Assembly (NCBI GenBank): GCA_021604725.1
Contig: BQJN01000002.1
Span: forward strand, 1-64,000
Length of the DNA: 64,000 nucleotides
Reading direction: 5' to 3'
Source of the DNA: Lysobacteraceae bacterium
Lineage (GTDB): Bacteria > Pseudomonadota > Gammaproteobacteria > Xanthomonadales > BQJN01
Program-made: the position numbers and the translations under genes
In this document: one piece after another, positions 53,901 through 62,710 of the stretch
How positions within the stretch are numbered: the stretch's first letter is position 1
Layout: each line of letters begins with the position of its first letter
Notes under the pieces: generated by a model
Database searches by the model: none
Told to the model about the DNA's origin: nothing
The model's input: only the letters and a program-made list of their open reading frames with translations

Positions 53901-54706
53901 TGCTGTTTCTCCCCTTTGATCCAGATCTCACTTTCAATTGCGCCGTCGGCAAGTGTCACAACGAAAGTACCATTGGGTTGCCCGTCCTGGAACGGTCCCT
54001 CGTATACGTTGCCGTCAAGATCTGTGAATTTGCCGTCTCCTTCCGGTTCGCCTTCACTGAAAGGGCCCTCGTAGCGCCCTTCGGAAAATTCAGCAACCCC
54101 GGTACCATGGGGCTCATCGTTGAGCCATTTTCCTTTGTAGTAGACACCATCGGTGGTCAGGATTTCGCCTTCGCCGCTGCGCTGACCGTTGAGCCACTGG
54201 CCACGGTACATGTCGCCGTTGGCGAAAGTCATGAAACCCTGACCATGAGGTTCCAGGTTCAGAAATTCGCCTTCGTACTCAGCGCCATCTGGAGTCGACG
54301 CGCGACCCGCGCCTGCACCTGAATTTCCATCCAGTATGCCCTCGAAATATGAGCCATCCGGGCCAAAGTACTCCGCTTGCCCGTCGATAATGCCGTCAAC
54401 GAATTGGCCGACAATTCTGTGTACGCCATCATCGGTATGTTCGAAGTAAACGCCGTGGCCGTGCGCTCGGCCATCGTTGGCGGGGCCGTCATAACGGTAT
54501 TGGACCTCGCCATCGTCGGTTACGACTATCGAGCCCTCTCCGTTGGCAAGACCTTGAGCGCAATCGCCGGTCCAGAGCACTTCGTAGTCGGCCGGGAGAT
54601 CAAGAACTTCAATCATGCAACCGGTTGTGGGGTCTTCATACCAACCCTCCAGCGCCGCAGCGATGGGGGCGGCAATCAACGCTGAGGCCATAAACAGTGT
54701 TCTCAT
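53897..54706 (-). CDS. Exported MORN-repeat protein
   Basis: About 269 aa. Signal peptide (RTLFMASALIAAPIAAALEG), then nine or ten MORN repeats of about 23 residues (YEGEFLNLEPHGQGFMTFANG; YRGQWLNGQRSGEGEILTTDG; YKGKWLNDEPHGTGVAEFSEG). MORN repeats form an elongated beta-sheet that binds lipids or proteins. In bacteria they occur in envelope proteins of unclear role. The repeated DNA accounts for the many shadow ORFs here. It is the first gene of a two-gene operon with the glycine-zipper protein. Confidence 0.88.
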   Translation of the reverse strand: MRTLFMASALIAAPIAAALEGWYEDPTTGCMIEVLDLPADYEVLWTGDCAQGLANGEGSIVVTDDGEVQYRYDGPANDGRAHGHGVYFEHTDDGVHRIVGQFVDGIIDGQAEYFGPDGSYFEGILDGNSGAGAGRASTPDGAEYEGEFLNLEPHGQGFMTFANGDMYRGQWLNGQRSGEGEILTTDGVYYKGKWLNDEPHGTGVAEFSEGRYEGPFSEGEPEGDGKFTDLDGNVYEGPFQDGQPNGTFVVTLADGAIESEIWIKGEKQQ

Positions 54707-54792
54707 CGCTTTTCCGTCCGCGCAACAAAAAAACCAAACTGCCATGCCGCTGTTATCGTCGTCAATGACTAGTTGCTGGCACTTTCGGCCAT

Positions 54793-55065
54793 TCAGCTCT
54801 CGGGAGCGACGTAACCGGCAGGTTTCTCTGAGCCCTTGCCGAAGAAGAACTTCTCCATTTCCTGCTCGAGAAACTGGCGATGTCTGGGGTCAATCGGGGT
54901 CAATCGGTTTTCGTTGATCAGCATCACTTGATGCGCCAGCCAATCTGACCAGGCTTGTTTGGAGACCCGCTCAAAGATTCGCTTGCCCAGGTCACCAGGA
55001 TAGGGTTGCCGGTCCAAGCCCTCGGCTTCTATGTCGAGTTTGATGCAGTGAACGGTGCGGGTCAT
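54793..55065 (-). CDS. yggX: Probable Fe(2+)-trafficking protein YggX
   Basis: 90 aa, the usual length. The sequence [43 protein letters not shown] with its single conserved Cys, then [32 protein letters not shown], is characteristic. YggX protects iron-sulfur enzymes from oxidation and is thought to help iron reach them. The ATG at 55065 with GGAGAG upstream overlaps the mutY stop, as in the mutY-yggX operon of enteric bacteria. The pairing makes sense because MutY carries an iron-sulfur cluster. The 64 extra codons in the track ORF are not used. Confidence 0.95.
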   Translation of the reverse strand: MTRTVHCIKLDIEAEGLDRQPYPGDLGKRIFERVSKQAWSDWLAHQVMLINENRLTPIDPRHRQFLEQEMEKFFFGKGSEKPAGYVAPES

Positions 55066-56105
55066 GGTCTCTCCAATACGGTGCGAACAGGGGTAGGCAA
55101 TCCGAGCTTTGTGGCTTGCTTTGGCGATAGCCAGCGACTCGAAGCATCCATTATAGCGCCGGCCTGGTAGCCCTTGACCAGCATCACTTCGGCGTGAAGG
55201 TGGTAGTGCGAAAAGCTGTGGCGGATAGTGGTCAACGCTTTGGGTGTGCTTTGGCAACCCAAGGCCATTGTTTGGATCAGCAGATCATCTTCCGAATCAA
55301 ATTCGGGGAGGCACCACAGACCGCCCCACAGTCCACTTGCCGGTCGTTGCGTTAAAAGCAGGCGGCCGGCATTGTCTTCAAGCTTTAGCCACCAGCGCTT
55401 GCGCGTCGGCAACACCTTTTTGGGTCGGGGTGTGGGCAGTTGATCGTGCAATCCCTGCGCCAGGGCCTGGCATTCATGATGCACCGGACAGCGCTGGCAA
55501 TCCGGTCGGCGGCGCGTACAAAGCGTTGCCCCAAGGTCCATGATGGCCTGGGTATAGTCGGCGACGCGTTCGGTTGGCATGTGGGCCTGCGCCAGTTCCC
55601 ATAGCCGGCGTTCAACGGCGGCCTTGCCTGGCCAGCCTTCAATACCATGCAGGCGGCACATCACGCGTTTTACGTTGCCATCAAGAATGGCGACAGGCAA
55701 TCCAAATGCCTGTGCTGCGATGGCGTTGGCGGTGGAGCGACCAATACCTGGCAGGTCTTGAAGCTGCTGTGGTGAAACAGGCAACTGGCCGTCGTGTTCT
55801 TGCATACACCGTTGCGCGGCTTTGTGCAGATTTCTGCCACGAGCGTAGTAGCCCAGCCCGGACCAGTGCGCCAGAACATCGTCCAGCGTCGCTTCGGCTA
55901 AAGTCTGCAGCTTGGGAAACGCTTCCATGAAACGCTCAAAGTAGGGAATGACCGTGGCAGCCTGTGTTTGTTGCAGCATGATTTCCGACACCCAGATGCG
56001 GTAAGGCGTGGGCGATTTCTGCCACGGCAGACTGTGCCGTCCGTGCTGATCAAACCAGTCCAGCAAGTTTTTTACAAAAAATGAGTATTGCGCGGTTGTA
56101 TACAA
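55062..56105 (-). CDS. mutY: Adenine DNA glycosylase MutY
   Basis: 347 aa. It removes adenine mispaired with 8-oxoguanine. Visible: the catalytic Glu in [20 protein letters not shown] (E41), the helix-hairpin-helix [15 protein letters not shown], the catalytic Asp in [13 protein letters not shown], the [4Fe-4S] loop [17 protein letters not shown] (C-x6-C-x2-C-x5-C), and a C-terminal NUDIX-like domain that reads 8-oxoG ([17 protein letters not shown]). The track start at 56105 is a TTG with no clear ribosome site, so the exact start is uncertain within the first ~12 codons. Confidence 0.95.
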   Translation of the reverse strand: MYTTAQYSFFVKNLLDWFDQHGRHSLPWQKSPTPYRIWVSEIMLQQTQAATVIPYFERFMEAFPKLQTLAEATLDDVLAHWSGLGYYARGRNLHKAAQRCMQEHDGQLPVSPQQLQDLPGIGRSTANAIAAQAFGLPVAILDGNVKRVMCRLHGIEGWPGKAAVERRLWELAQAHMPTERVADYTQAIMDLGATLCTRRRPDCQRCPVHHECQALAQGLHDQLPTPRPKKVLPTRKRWWLKLEDNAGRLLLTQRPASGLWGGLWCLPEFDSEDDLLIQTMALGCQSTPKALTTIRHSFSHYHLHAEVMLVKGYQAGAIMDASSRWLSPKQATKLGLPTPVRTVLERP

Positions 56106-56237
56106 TGTTTGTCTGTGTTAACTTCTGCGCTCACTGCTGGTCACACACTGAACAACGGATGTAAAGCGACACGTAGTTGACCTGTTTCCGGGTTGGTCGA
56201 ACCTGGATAGGTGGTGCCCCTCAATGGGCATCATCGT

Positions 56238-56285
56238 AAACGGAGGGCGGGCCGCCCCCAAAAACCGCCCTCCGTTTTCCTTTTT
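56238..56285 (+). terminator. Strong rho-independent terminator on the plus strand
   Basis: AACGGAGGGCGG pairs with CCGCCCTCCGTT around a 14-base loop, then TTTTCCTTTTT follows on the plus strand. Both neighbours (mutY, ftsY) are on the minus strand, where the run after the stem is only GTTTACG. The terminator therefore seems to serve an unannotated plus-strand transcript from the 56106-56237 region. Confidence 0.75.
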
Positions 56286-56311
56286 CAATGCGCTAGCCGA
56301 GCCGACTGGCC

Positions 56312-57310
56312 TCACGGCAACAAGGCGTCGACAAACTCCGCCGGATCGAAATCACGAAGGTCGTGAACCTGTTCACCGACGCCGATGTACCTCATCGGAA
56401 TCCCGAATGTGTTGGCCAGTGCAAAAAGCACACCGCCCTTGGCCGTGCCGTCGAGCTTGGTCAAGGCCAGGCCACTGACCTTTACTGCTGCGGCGAACTC
56501 CCTGGTCTGTGACAACGCGTTCTGGCCGGTGCTGCCATCGAGTACCAATAACACTTCGTGCGGTGCCGTTTCATCCTGTTTAGCGACCACTCGGCTGACT
56601 TTTGTCAACTCATCCATCAGGCCACCACGGGTGTGCAGGCGGCCAGCGGTGTCGGCGATGACAACATCAATGTTTCGTGCTTTCGCTGCGGCGACAGTGT
56701 CGAAAATCACCGAGGCCGAATCTGCCCCTTCACCTTGCGATATGACCGGGACGTCGACTCTGCGGCCCCATTCAGCCAACTGTTCGCAAGCCGCTGCCCG
56801 ATAACTATCCCCGGCCGCCAGAAGCACCGATTTGCCCTCGGCCTTGTAGCGAGCGGCCAGTTTGCCAATGGTGGTGGTCTTGCCGGCACCGTTAACACCA
56901 ACGACCAAGATGACAAATGGGCCGCCGCTGGCGGGCCGCTGGATGGTCAATGGCACGGCGACCTTGTTGGCCATGTCTGTCAGGTAATCTTTTAACGCGC
57001 CCATCAAGGCATCGAAGTCATCAAGCCGGCTGCGTTTGATGCGCAGGCGCAGCTCATCAAGAATGGTGCCAGTCGTTTGCGCACCAACATCAGCGACCAG
57101 CAAGGCAGTTTCGAGCTCTTCGAGTACATCCTCATCGATGCGTCGTCGTACATTGACCATGCCTTTGAGGCTTTGAGCGATTTGCTGACGGGTCGCCCGC
57201 ATCCGTTCGCGCAGAGGCTGCGGCGTTGGCTCTGGTGCAGTCTCGGCCGGTGCCGGTGCCTGTTCGACGGCAGCTTCGGTCTGCTTGTTTCGGTTTCGCT
57301 TAAAGATCAT
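56312..57310 (-). CDS. ftsY: Signal recognition particle receptor FtsY
   Basis: About 332 aa. It is the membrane-associated SRP receptor GTPase that docks ribosomes translating membrane proteins. A short acidic/proline-rich A-domain precedes the helical N-domain (RATRQQIAQSLKGMVNVRRRIDEDVLEELETALLVADVG) and the GTPase NG domain with GVNGAGKTTTIGKL (G1), DTAGRLHTRGGLMDEL (G3) and TKLDGTAKGGVLFAL (G4/closing loop). ATG 57310 is chosen, since the 31 codons before it overlap the divergent rsmD. It is divergent from rsmD, as in many Proteobacteria. Confidence 0.96.
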   Translation of the reverse strand: MIFKRNRNKQTEAAVEQAPAPAETAPEPTPQPLRERMRATRQQIAQSLKGMVNVRRRIDEDVLEELETALLVADVGAQTTGTILDELRLRIKRSRLDDFDALMGALKDYLTDMANKVAVPLTIQRPASGGPFVILVVGVNGAGKTTTIGKLAARYKAEGKSVLLAAGDSYRAAACEQLAEWGRRVDVPVISQGEGADSASVIFDTVAAAKARNIDVVIADTAGRLHTRGGLMDELTKVSRVVAKQDETAPHEVLLVLDGSTGQNALSQTREFAAAVKVSGLALTKLDGTAKGGVLFALANTFGIPMRYIGVGEQVHDLRDFDPAEFVDALLP

Positions 57311-57350
57311 GTGAACGAGTACAATCTGTTTTTTGCTCCAATATCTGCAA

Positions 57351-57935
57351 ATGCGGTCCAAAGGCAAACAAATCAACGCACGCATATCGGAAATCCGTGT
57401 CATCGCGGGTCAATACCGGGGCCGCAAGGTCAAGGTTCTGGACGCCGAAGGCTTGCGCCCCAGCGGTAGCCGTATTCGAGAGACGCTGTTCAATTGGCTG
57501 GCTCCCTACTTGCCCGGTGCTCGCGTGCTCGATTTGTACGCCGGCAGTGGCATTTTAGGTGTTGAGGCGGTATCCAGAGGCGCTGATCACACCGATCTGG
57601 TGGAGTTGTCAGCGCGGGCCGCGCGCACGATTCATGGCACGCTAATCGACTTTGGTATCGACAACGCGCAAGTACATACCGCGTCGGCCGAACAATTTCT
57701 GTCGCGGGACCTCGGTCCCTGGGACATCGTGTTTATCGACCCGCCTTTTGCGGAGGGTCCAAGCGCTTCGGTGCTTCGCCATTTGCAAAGCGCCAGCATG
57801 GTGACCGAAGGTGCATGGGTATATGTAGAAAGCCCAATCGAATCGCCATGGCCGATGCCGGAACGTTTTACAGAGCATCGCGGTAAGGTCGCTGGGGGCG
57901 TTGACTATCGGCTGTACCGCGTAAGTTGTAGTTAG
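57351..57935 (+). CDS. rsmD: 16S rRNA (guanine966-N2)-methyltransferase RsmD
   Basis: About 194 aa. Class I methyltransferase: RVIAGQYRGRKVKVLDAEGLRPSGSRIRETLFNWL is the family start, followed by the AdoMet motif VLDLYAGSGILGVEAVSRGA and the catalytic FIDPPF (DPPF, N2-guanine class). It methylates G966 of 16S rRNA in assembled small subunits. ATG 57351 is preferred over the TTG at 57333. The 40-bp gap to ftsY must contain both promoters. No coaD follows downstream; a repeat array does. Confidence 0.94.
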   Translation: MRSKGKQINARISEIRVIAGQYRGRKVKVLDAEGLRPSGSRIRETLFNWLAPYLPGARVLDLYAGSGILGVEAVSRGADHTDLVELSARAARTIHGTLIDFGIDNAQVHTASAEQFLSRDLGPWDIVFIDPPFAEGPSASVLRHLQSASMVTEGAWVYVESPIESPWPMPERFTEHRGKVAGGVDYRLYRVSCS

Positions 57936-57951
57936 AGGTCGTCCACGATTT

Positions 57952-58600
57952 TCTTAAGGCGGGCGCTGCCCGCTCTCTGCGCGCCGCGCTTCAAAAGCAA
58001 AGACATGCACAATGAGAGAATGAGGGAAATGAGGGCTGCGGCTGCAGCCTTGGGGTTCGACAGGGGGAAGGGGGGGCGCATTTGCCTGGGGCGCAACGCG
58101 GTTCTGGAGCCGGCACCCGGAATCCATCTTGAAAAGCGGGCCGTGCTCGCCTCACTGATCTCCTTTTCTCATTGTGATCATTTTTTTGGGCGTGCGCTGC
58201 ACGCTCTCTGCGCGCCGCGCTTCAAAAGCAAAGACATGCACAATGAGAGAATGAGGGAAATGAGGGCTGCGGCTGCAGCCTTGGGGTTCGACAGGGGGAA
58301 GGGGGCGCGCATTGCCTTGGGGCCAACGCGGTTCTGGAGCCGGCACCCGGAAGCCATCTTGAAAAGCGAGCCGTGCTCGCCTCACTGATCTCCTTTTCTC
58401 ATTGTGCTTATTTTCTTAAGGCGGGCGCTGCCCGCTCTCTGCGCGCCGCGCCTCAATAGCAAAGACGTGCACAATGAGAGAATGCGGGAAATGAGGGCTG
58501 CAGCTGCAGCCTGAGGGTTCGACAGGAGGAAGGAGGGCGCATTGCCGGGCGCGTAACGCGGTTCTGGATCCCGGTCCCGGGTCCAGGCCCGGATTTTTAA
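57952..58600 (+). repeat. Tandem array of three ~230-bp CACAATGAG-family units
   Basis: This fills the 57936-58676 gap. Each unit has a GCGGGC-GCT-GCCCGC hairpin (GCGTGC-GCT-GCACGC in unit 2), TCTCTGCGCGCCGCG, then CACAATGAGAGAATG (58008, 58239, 58470), a GGCTGCGGCTGCAGCC-type hairpin, GTTCGACAGGG, GGTTCTGGAGCCGG and, in units 1 and 2, the inverse end CTTTTCTCATTGTG (to 58175 and 58406). Unit 3 loses its right end to a GGATCCCGG...CCCGG repeat. The spacing is too long and the units too few for a CRISPR. Confidence 0.85.
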
Positions 58601-58676
58601 CTCACGTGGTCACGCCATCCGCCATTTTCGCGTACCATGTTTGGTTGCGGAATAATCAAGAAAGAGGCCCTTCTTA

Positions 58677-60074
58677 ATGCATCGGATTTGTTTGCTGCTG
58701 GCATTGTGCGGCGGTGCCCACCTCGCGCACGCTCAAACCCTCATTTCACAGGACGATCTGGACATTGCGGCGCAGCTGCGCGACCGGGCTCTAAACAGTG
58801 ACATGGCTTATCAACTGCTCGAGTCCTTGACCGTTGAAGTGGGGCCGAGAATGGCCGGGACGCCCGGTGATGCTGCAGGCGTGGCGTGGGCAAAGAAGAC
58901 TTTCGAGGCGCTTGACTACGATCAGGTCGCCTTGGAGCCGGTAACATTTCCACTTTGGCGTCGCGGCGCCGAGTCTGCCGAAGTGACGGCACCGTATCCG
59001 CAACCGCTGGCGGTGACCGCATTGGGTTTTTCTCCCGGCACCGGACCGCAGGGCGTTGAGGCCAAGGTCGTGCACTTTGGCACGCTGCACGAGCTTGCGC
59101 AGATCGAGGATGGCTCGTTAAACGGCGAAATCGTGTTTATCTCCAATCAAATGGAACGCACCAAGACCGGCGAAGGCTATGGTCCGGCCGTGGTCGCGCG
59201 ACGCGATGGCTCGACTGTTACCGCAGCCAAAGGTGGGTCTGCGGTGATGATTCGCTCAGTTGGTACTGACAACAACAGGACGCCTCATACCGGCACCATG
59301 CGAGTCGAGCCTGGGCAAGCCGCTGTTCCCGCCGCTGCATTGTCAAATCCCGATGCCGACCTGTTGGTGGCCATGCTTGAGCGTGGTGATGTCACGGTCA
59401 AGTTGTCGCTCGATGTGGGCATTGACGGTGAAGGGCTGTCGCACAACGTGATTGGCGACATCAAAGGCAGCGATAAAGCTGACGAGTTTGTGATCATCGG
59501 CGGTCACCTTGATTCATGGGACCTGGGCACCGGTGCGGTTGACGATGGCTTTGGTGTTGCCATCACTATGGCAGCGGGGCGCTTCATCGCCGAACATGCT
59601 CCACGGCCGCCATCGCGCACTATTCGTGTTGTGGCCTGGGCCAATGAAGAGCAAGGGCTGTGGGGTGCCAAAGCCTATTATGAGGCGCACAAAGACCAAT
59701 TGGAAAAACACCTGGTTGGGGCCGAGTCAGACTTTGGCGCGGGTCGCGTCTGGGCCTTTGCCTCACGCGTTAACAAGGCAGCCTTGCCGGTGATTGGACA
59801 AATCCACTCGGTACTTGAGCCGCTCGGTATTGAGTTGGGCAACAATGCCGCGTTTGGTGGGGCCGATGTATTGCCGCTTCGGGCTGCGGGCATGCCTGTA
59901 GTTTCCCTTTATCAGGACGGCAGTGACTATTTCGATTATCACCACACCGCAAACGACACACTGGACAAAGTTGATCCAGAGGTGATGCGGCAAAACTTCG
60001 CCGCCTGGGTGGCCTTCACCTGGCTGGCGGCCAACTATCCGGGCACTTTTTCGCCGGCACCGGTGATTGAGTGA
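58677..60074 (+). CDS. Exported M28-family metallopeptidase (carboxypeptidase Q-like)
   Basis: 465 aa. Signal peptide (RICLLLALCGGAHLAHAQ), an N-terminal region, a PA-like insert, and the di-zinc M28 core: GGHLDSWDLGTGAVDDGFGV (His and bridging Asp), WANEEQGLWGAKAYYE (catalytic Glu, ligand Glu), AESDFGAGRVWAF (Asp) and YHHTANDTLDKVDPEVM (His). It matches plasma glutamate carboxypeptidase / carboxypeptidase Q-type proteins. It would trim dipeptides or N-terminal residues in the periplasm. AGAGG lies before ATG 58677. The kinase gene follows after 27 bp. Confidence 0.93.
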   Translation: MHRICLLLALCGGAHLAHAQTLISQDDLDIAAQLRDRALNSDMAYQLLESLTVEVGPRMAGTPGDAAGVAWAKKTFEALDYDQVALEPVTFPLWRRGAESAEVTAPYPQPLAVTALGFSPGTGPQGVEAKVVHFGTLHELAQIEDGSLNGEIVFISNQMERTKTGEGYGPAVVARRDGSTVTAAKGGSAVMIRSVGTDNNRTPHTGTMRVEPGQAAVPAAALSNPDADLLVAMLERGDVTVKLSLDVGIDGEGLSHNVIGDIKGSDKADEFVIIGGHLDSWDLGTGAVDDGFGVAITMAAGRFIAEHAPRPPSRTIRVVAWANEEQGLWGAKAYYEAHKDQLEKHLVGAESDFGAGRVWAFASRVNKAALPVIGQIHSVLEPLGIELGNNAAFGGADVLPLRAAGMPVVSLYQDGSDYFDYHHTANDTLDKVDPEVMRQNFAAWVAFTWLAANYPGTFSPAPVIE

Positions 60075-60101
60075 TCGAGGGTTTAGCGTAGGCATTCTCA
60101 G

Positions 60102-62663
60102 GTGACTGGCAGTTCACAATTCGCGTTGCCGATTGGCACGCGCTTCGAACAGCTTGAAGTGGTTGAACTGCTTGGGTCGGGCGGCTTTGGCATCACCTAT
60201 CGCTGTCGCGACTTGCATCTGCAGGCGGATGTCGCGGTCAAGGAGTACTTTCCCAACGATATCGCCCGGCGCCGCGCTGATGCAGTCAGTGTTATTCCGA
60301 GTGGCGAGGATACCGTCGATGCCTTTGAAACAGGCAAGGAGAGGTTCCTCAACGAGGCTCGTACCCTGGCGCGGTTTCGACACGCCAATCTGGTTCGGGT
60401 CCACCAGTTTCTGGAGGCCAACGGAACCGCCTACCTGGTAATGGATTACGAGTCGGGCAAGACTCTGCTCGATCGAATCCGTCAGGGCGATTACCCCGAT
60501 GACCTGGAGATACGGCATCTTTTGACCGGTTTGCTGGACGGTTTGGAGGTCCTGCATGAACACGGCTTCCTGCATCATGACATCAAGCCGGCGAATGTTG
60601 TTTTGCGCGAAGACGGAAGCCCGGTATTGATCGATTTCGGTGCGGCGCGTCGAACTGTAGTGGAAGGGACGGCGACCATGACCCGCTTCCTGTCGCCAGG
60701 CTATGCTCCGATCGAACAGTATGGGGCAGATCAGGCTCAGGGTGCCTGGTCAGATTTGTATGCTCTGGGTGCAACGTTCTATCACCTGATCACAGCTCAT
60801 CCGCCGGTTGAATCGCCGCAAAGGGCGCTGGAGCTCGCTACCAACGACGAAGAAACCATGACGCAGGCGGTAGATGCTGCGGAAGGGCGCTACGACAAAC
60901 ACTTGCTGGCAGTGATCGATTGGATGTTGGCGGTTTATCCGCATGAGCGTCCAGAGAATGCGGCTGCTGTCCGCGTTAGCTTGTTGGGTACAGGTCTAGG
61001 CTCGGAGGCCCCGACCGTGCCTATTCGTTCCAATCCGACCACTCGCGCATGGCGACCGTGGGCGATCTCAGCGGCACTGGTAGCTGTCGCTGTTCTGGTC
61101 TTCACGTGGGTCTCTCTGGATAAACGGCCAGCTGCAACAGTGGACTCGGCCTATGTCTCGGTTGGTCCCTTCCGCGCCGTCGGGGAAGACTCGGAATACC
61201 TGGCCGAAGGGGTCACCGAGGCCCTGGTCGCCCAACTTGGCCCGACACCTGGACTTTTTCTGGTTCGGTCCAGTCCGCAGCTAAAAACCGAATGGTCCAT
61301 TGAGGGGGCCGTGCTACGGCAAGGCGACAAGCTGCGTGTCACCTATCAACTGAGCAAACTCGGGCAGCCGGCTGCCTTGCGTTCTGGCGTCGTCGATGGT
61401 GTTTTGGCTGAACTGTTTGATATCCAGGATCGGCTATCTACACAGGTTGGAGAAGGGTTGGCAGTAGATGTTGGGCTCGCTTCAGTGGTTACGTTAGATA
61501 GACCCGAGCCAGTGATTGGTGCCTACGAGGCATATCTTCGAGGCATGGTGGCCGTTCGAAAGGCATCCACCCAGTCGAACCTGCAAGAAGCGCTAGAGTG
61601 GTTTGAAGTCTCATTGAAATCAGATGAACAGTTCGCACCCGCGTTGGCGGGGATATGCAATGCTGCATGGACGCTGTTTCGGACTACTGGAGAGAGACAA
61701 CTGGTTGATCAGGCAGAGGCTACCTGTCGCCAGGCACTGACAATTGACCCGTCTTTGGTCGCTACGCGAGTAGCGTTGGGTCGATTACTCACAGGAACTG
61801 GAAGAGGCGAAGAGGCTAGGGAGATATATGATCAGGCGATCAATCAGGGTTTGGGCAACTCCAACTTGTACCTGGGGCTCGCGGCGCTGGAAGCATCGGT
61901 CGGTCAAACTGAGGCTGCTGAGCAAGCACACCTTGATGCGATAGATAGAGGTCGGGACGACTGGCGAACCCACGCCGCATATGGATCCTTTTTGATTCAT
62001 CGCGGCAGGTTGGATGTGGCGGAGCAGGTGTTACAGGATGCTTTGAGCAAGACCCCATTTAACGCAGATGTCTTGAATGACCTGGGAGTCACAGCCTTGT
62101 ATAGAGGGGACTTCGATTCGGCTGTGTCATATTTTGAACAGGCTATTGAGATTGACCCGACGCCTGAGGCCTTTTCAAATGCGGGAACAACATATTTCTA
62201 TGCGGCGGATTATGATCGAGCTGCTGACTCATACCGAGAGGCGTTGAAACTTGCACCTCAAAACTTCATTTTGGCGGGGAACTTGGCTGATGCGCTTCGT
62301 TTGGCCGGCAAGGATAACAACGAAGAGTATCTTCAAGGTGTAGAGTTAGCGAGGTCAGCAATGGAGGTCTCGGAAACGAATATGTTGGCAGCTGCTGCCG
62401 CTGGTCTGTATTTGGCGCGGGCTGGCAGATTCTCTGATGCTGTCGAGATGATCTCCAAAGTCGACATGACGCGTGATCAAAGTATCGAAGTCATTCGCAA
62501 CATGGTTGTTGCGTACTGGCTGATCGGAGACGAAGAAACCGCCATATCGACACTAGAAAAAGCAATTGAGCTCGGTTACAGCAAGGATATGATAGAAAGC
62601 GACCCTGACATGAAAGACATTCGCGCCGACCAAAGGGCAGTCGAGATACTATCGACACAGTAA
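60102..62663 (+). CDS. Membrane Ser/Thr protein kinase with TolB-like and TPR domains
   Basis: 853 aa. Kinase domain at ~15-285: LGSGGFGITYRC loop, VAVKEYFP (K47), HHDIKPANVVLRED (catalytic Asp, HHD instead of HRD), LIDFGAAR (DFG) and PGYAPIEQY, as in Hanks-type kinases of the PknB class. A membrane helix lies at ~319-337 (ISAALVAVAVLVFTWVSL). It is followed by a TolB-like domain (YVSVGPFRAVGEDSEYLAEGVTEALVAQLG) and TPRs up to the end (ADVLNDLGVTALYRGDFDSAVSYFEQAIEIDP). The C-terminal half is probably periplasmic. GTG start. It likely senses an envelope signal and phosphorylates cytoplasmic targets. Confidence 0.92.
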   Translation: MTGSSQFALPIGTRFEQLEVVELLGSGGFGITYRCRDLHLQADVAVKEYFPNDIARRRADAVSVIPSGEDTVDAFETGKERFLNEARTLARFRHANLVRVHQFLEANGTAYLVMDYESGKTLLDRIRQGDYPDDLEIRHLLTGLLDGLEVLHEHGFLHHDIKPANVVLREDGSPVLIDFGAARRTVVEGTATMTRFLSPGYAPIEQYGADQAQGAWSDLYALGATFYHLITAHPPVESPQRALELATNDEETMTQAVDAAEGRYDKHLLAVIDWMLAVYPHERPENAAAVRVSLLGTGLGSEAPTVPIRSNPTTRAWRPWAISAALVAVAVLVFTWVSLDKRPAATVDSAYVSVGPFRAVGEDSEYLAEGVTEALVAQLGPTPGLFLVRSSPQLKTEWSIEGAVLRQGDKLRVTYQLSKLGQPAALRSGVVDGVLAELFDIQDRLSTQVGEGLAVDVGLASVVTLDRPEPVIGAYEAYLRGMVAVRKASTQSNLQEALEWFEVSLKSDEQFAPALAGICNAAWTLFRTTGERQLVDQAEATCRQALTIDPSLVATRVALGRLLTGTGRGEEAREIYDQAINQGLGNSNLYLGLAALEASVGQTEAAEQAHLDAIDRGRDDWRTHAAYGSFLIHRGRLDVAEQVLQDALSKTPFNADVLNDLGVTALYRGDFDSAVSYFEQAIEIDPTPEAFSNAGTTYFYAADYDRAADSYREALKLAPQNFILAGNLADALRLAGKDNNEEYLQGVELARSAMEVSETNMLAAAAAGLYLARAGRFSDAVEMISKVDMTRDQSIEVIRNMVVAYWLIGDEETAISTLEKAIELGYSKDMIESDPDMKDIRADQRAVEILSTQ

Positions 62664-62710
62664 TGTAGTCTAGTCAGCTGAATTTGAATTGTTCACTTGA
62701 GGGAGAGGAT

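Noticed and set aside
57952-58600. Possible CRISPR array
   Set aside because: There are three units of about 230 bp with terminal inverted repeats and similar interiors; no short repeats with unique spacers and no cas genes.
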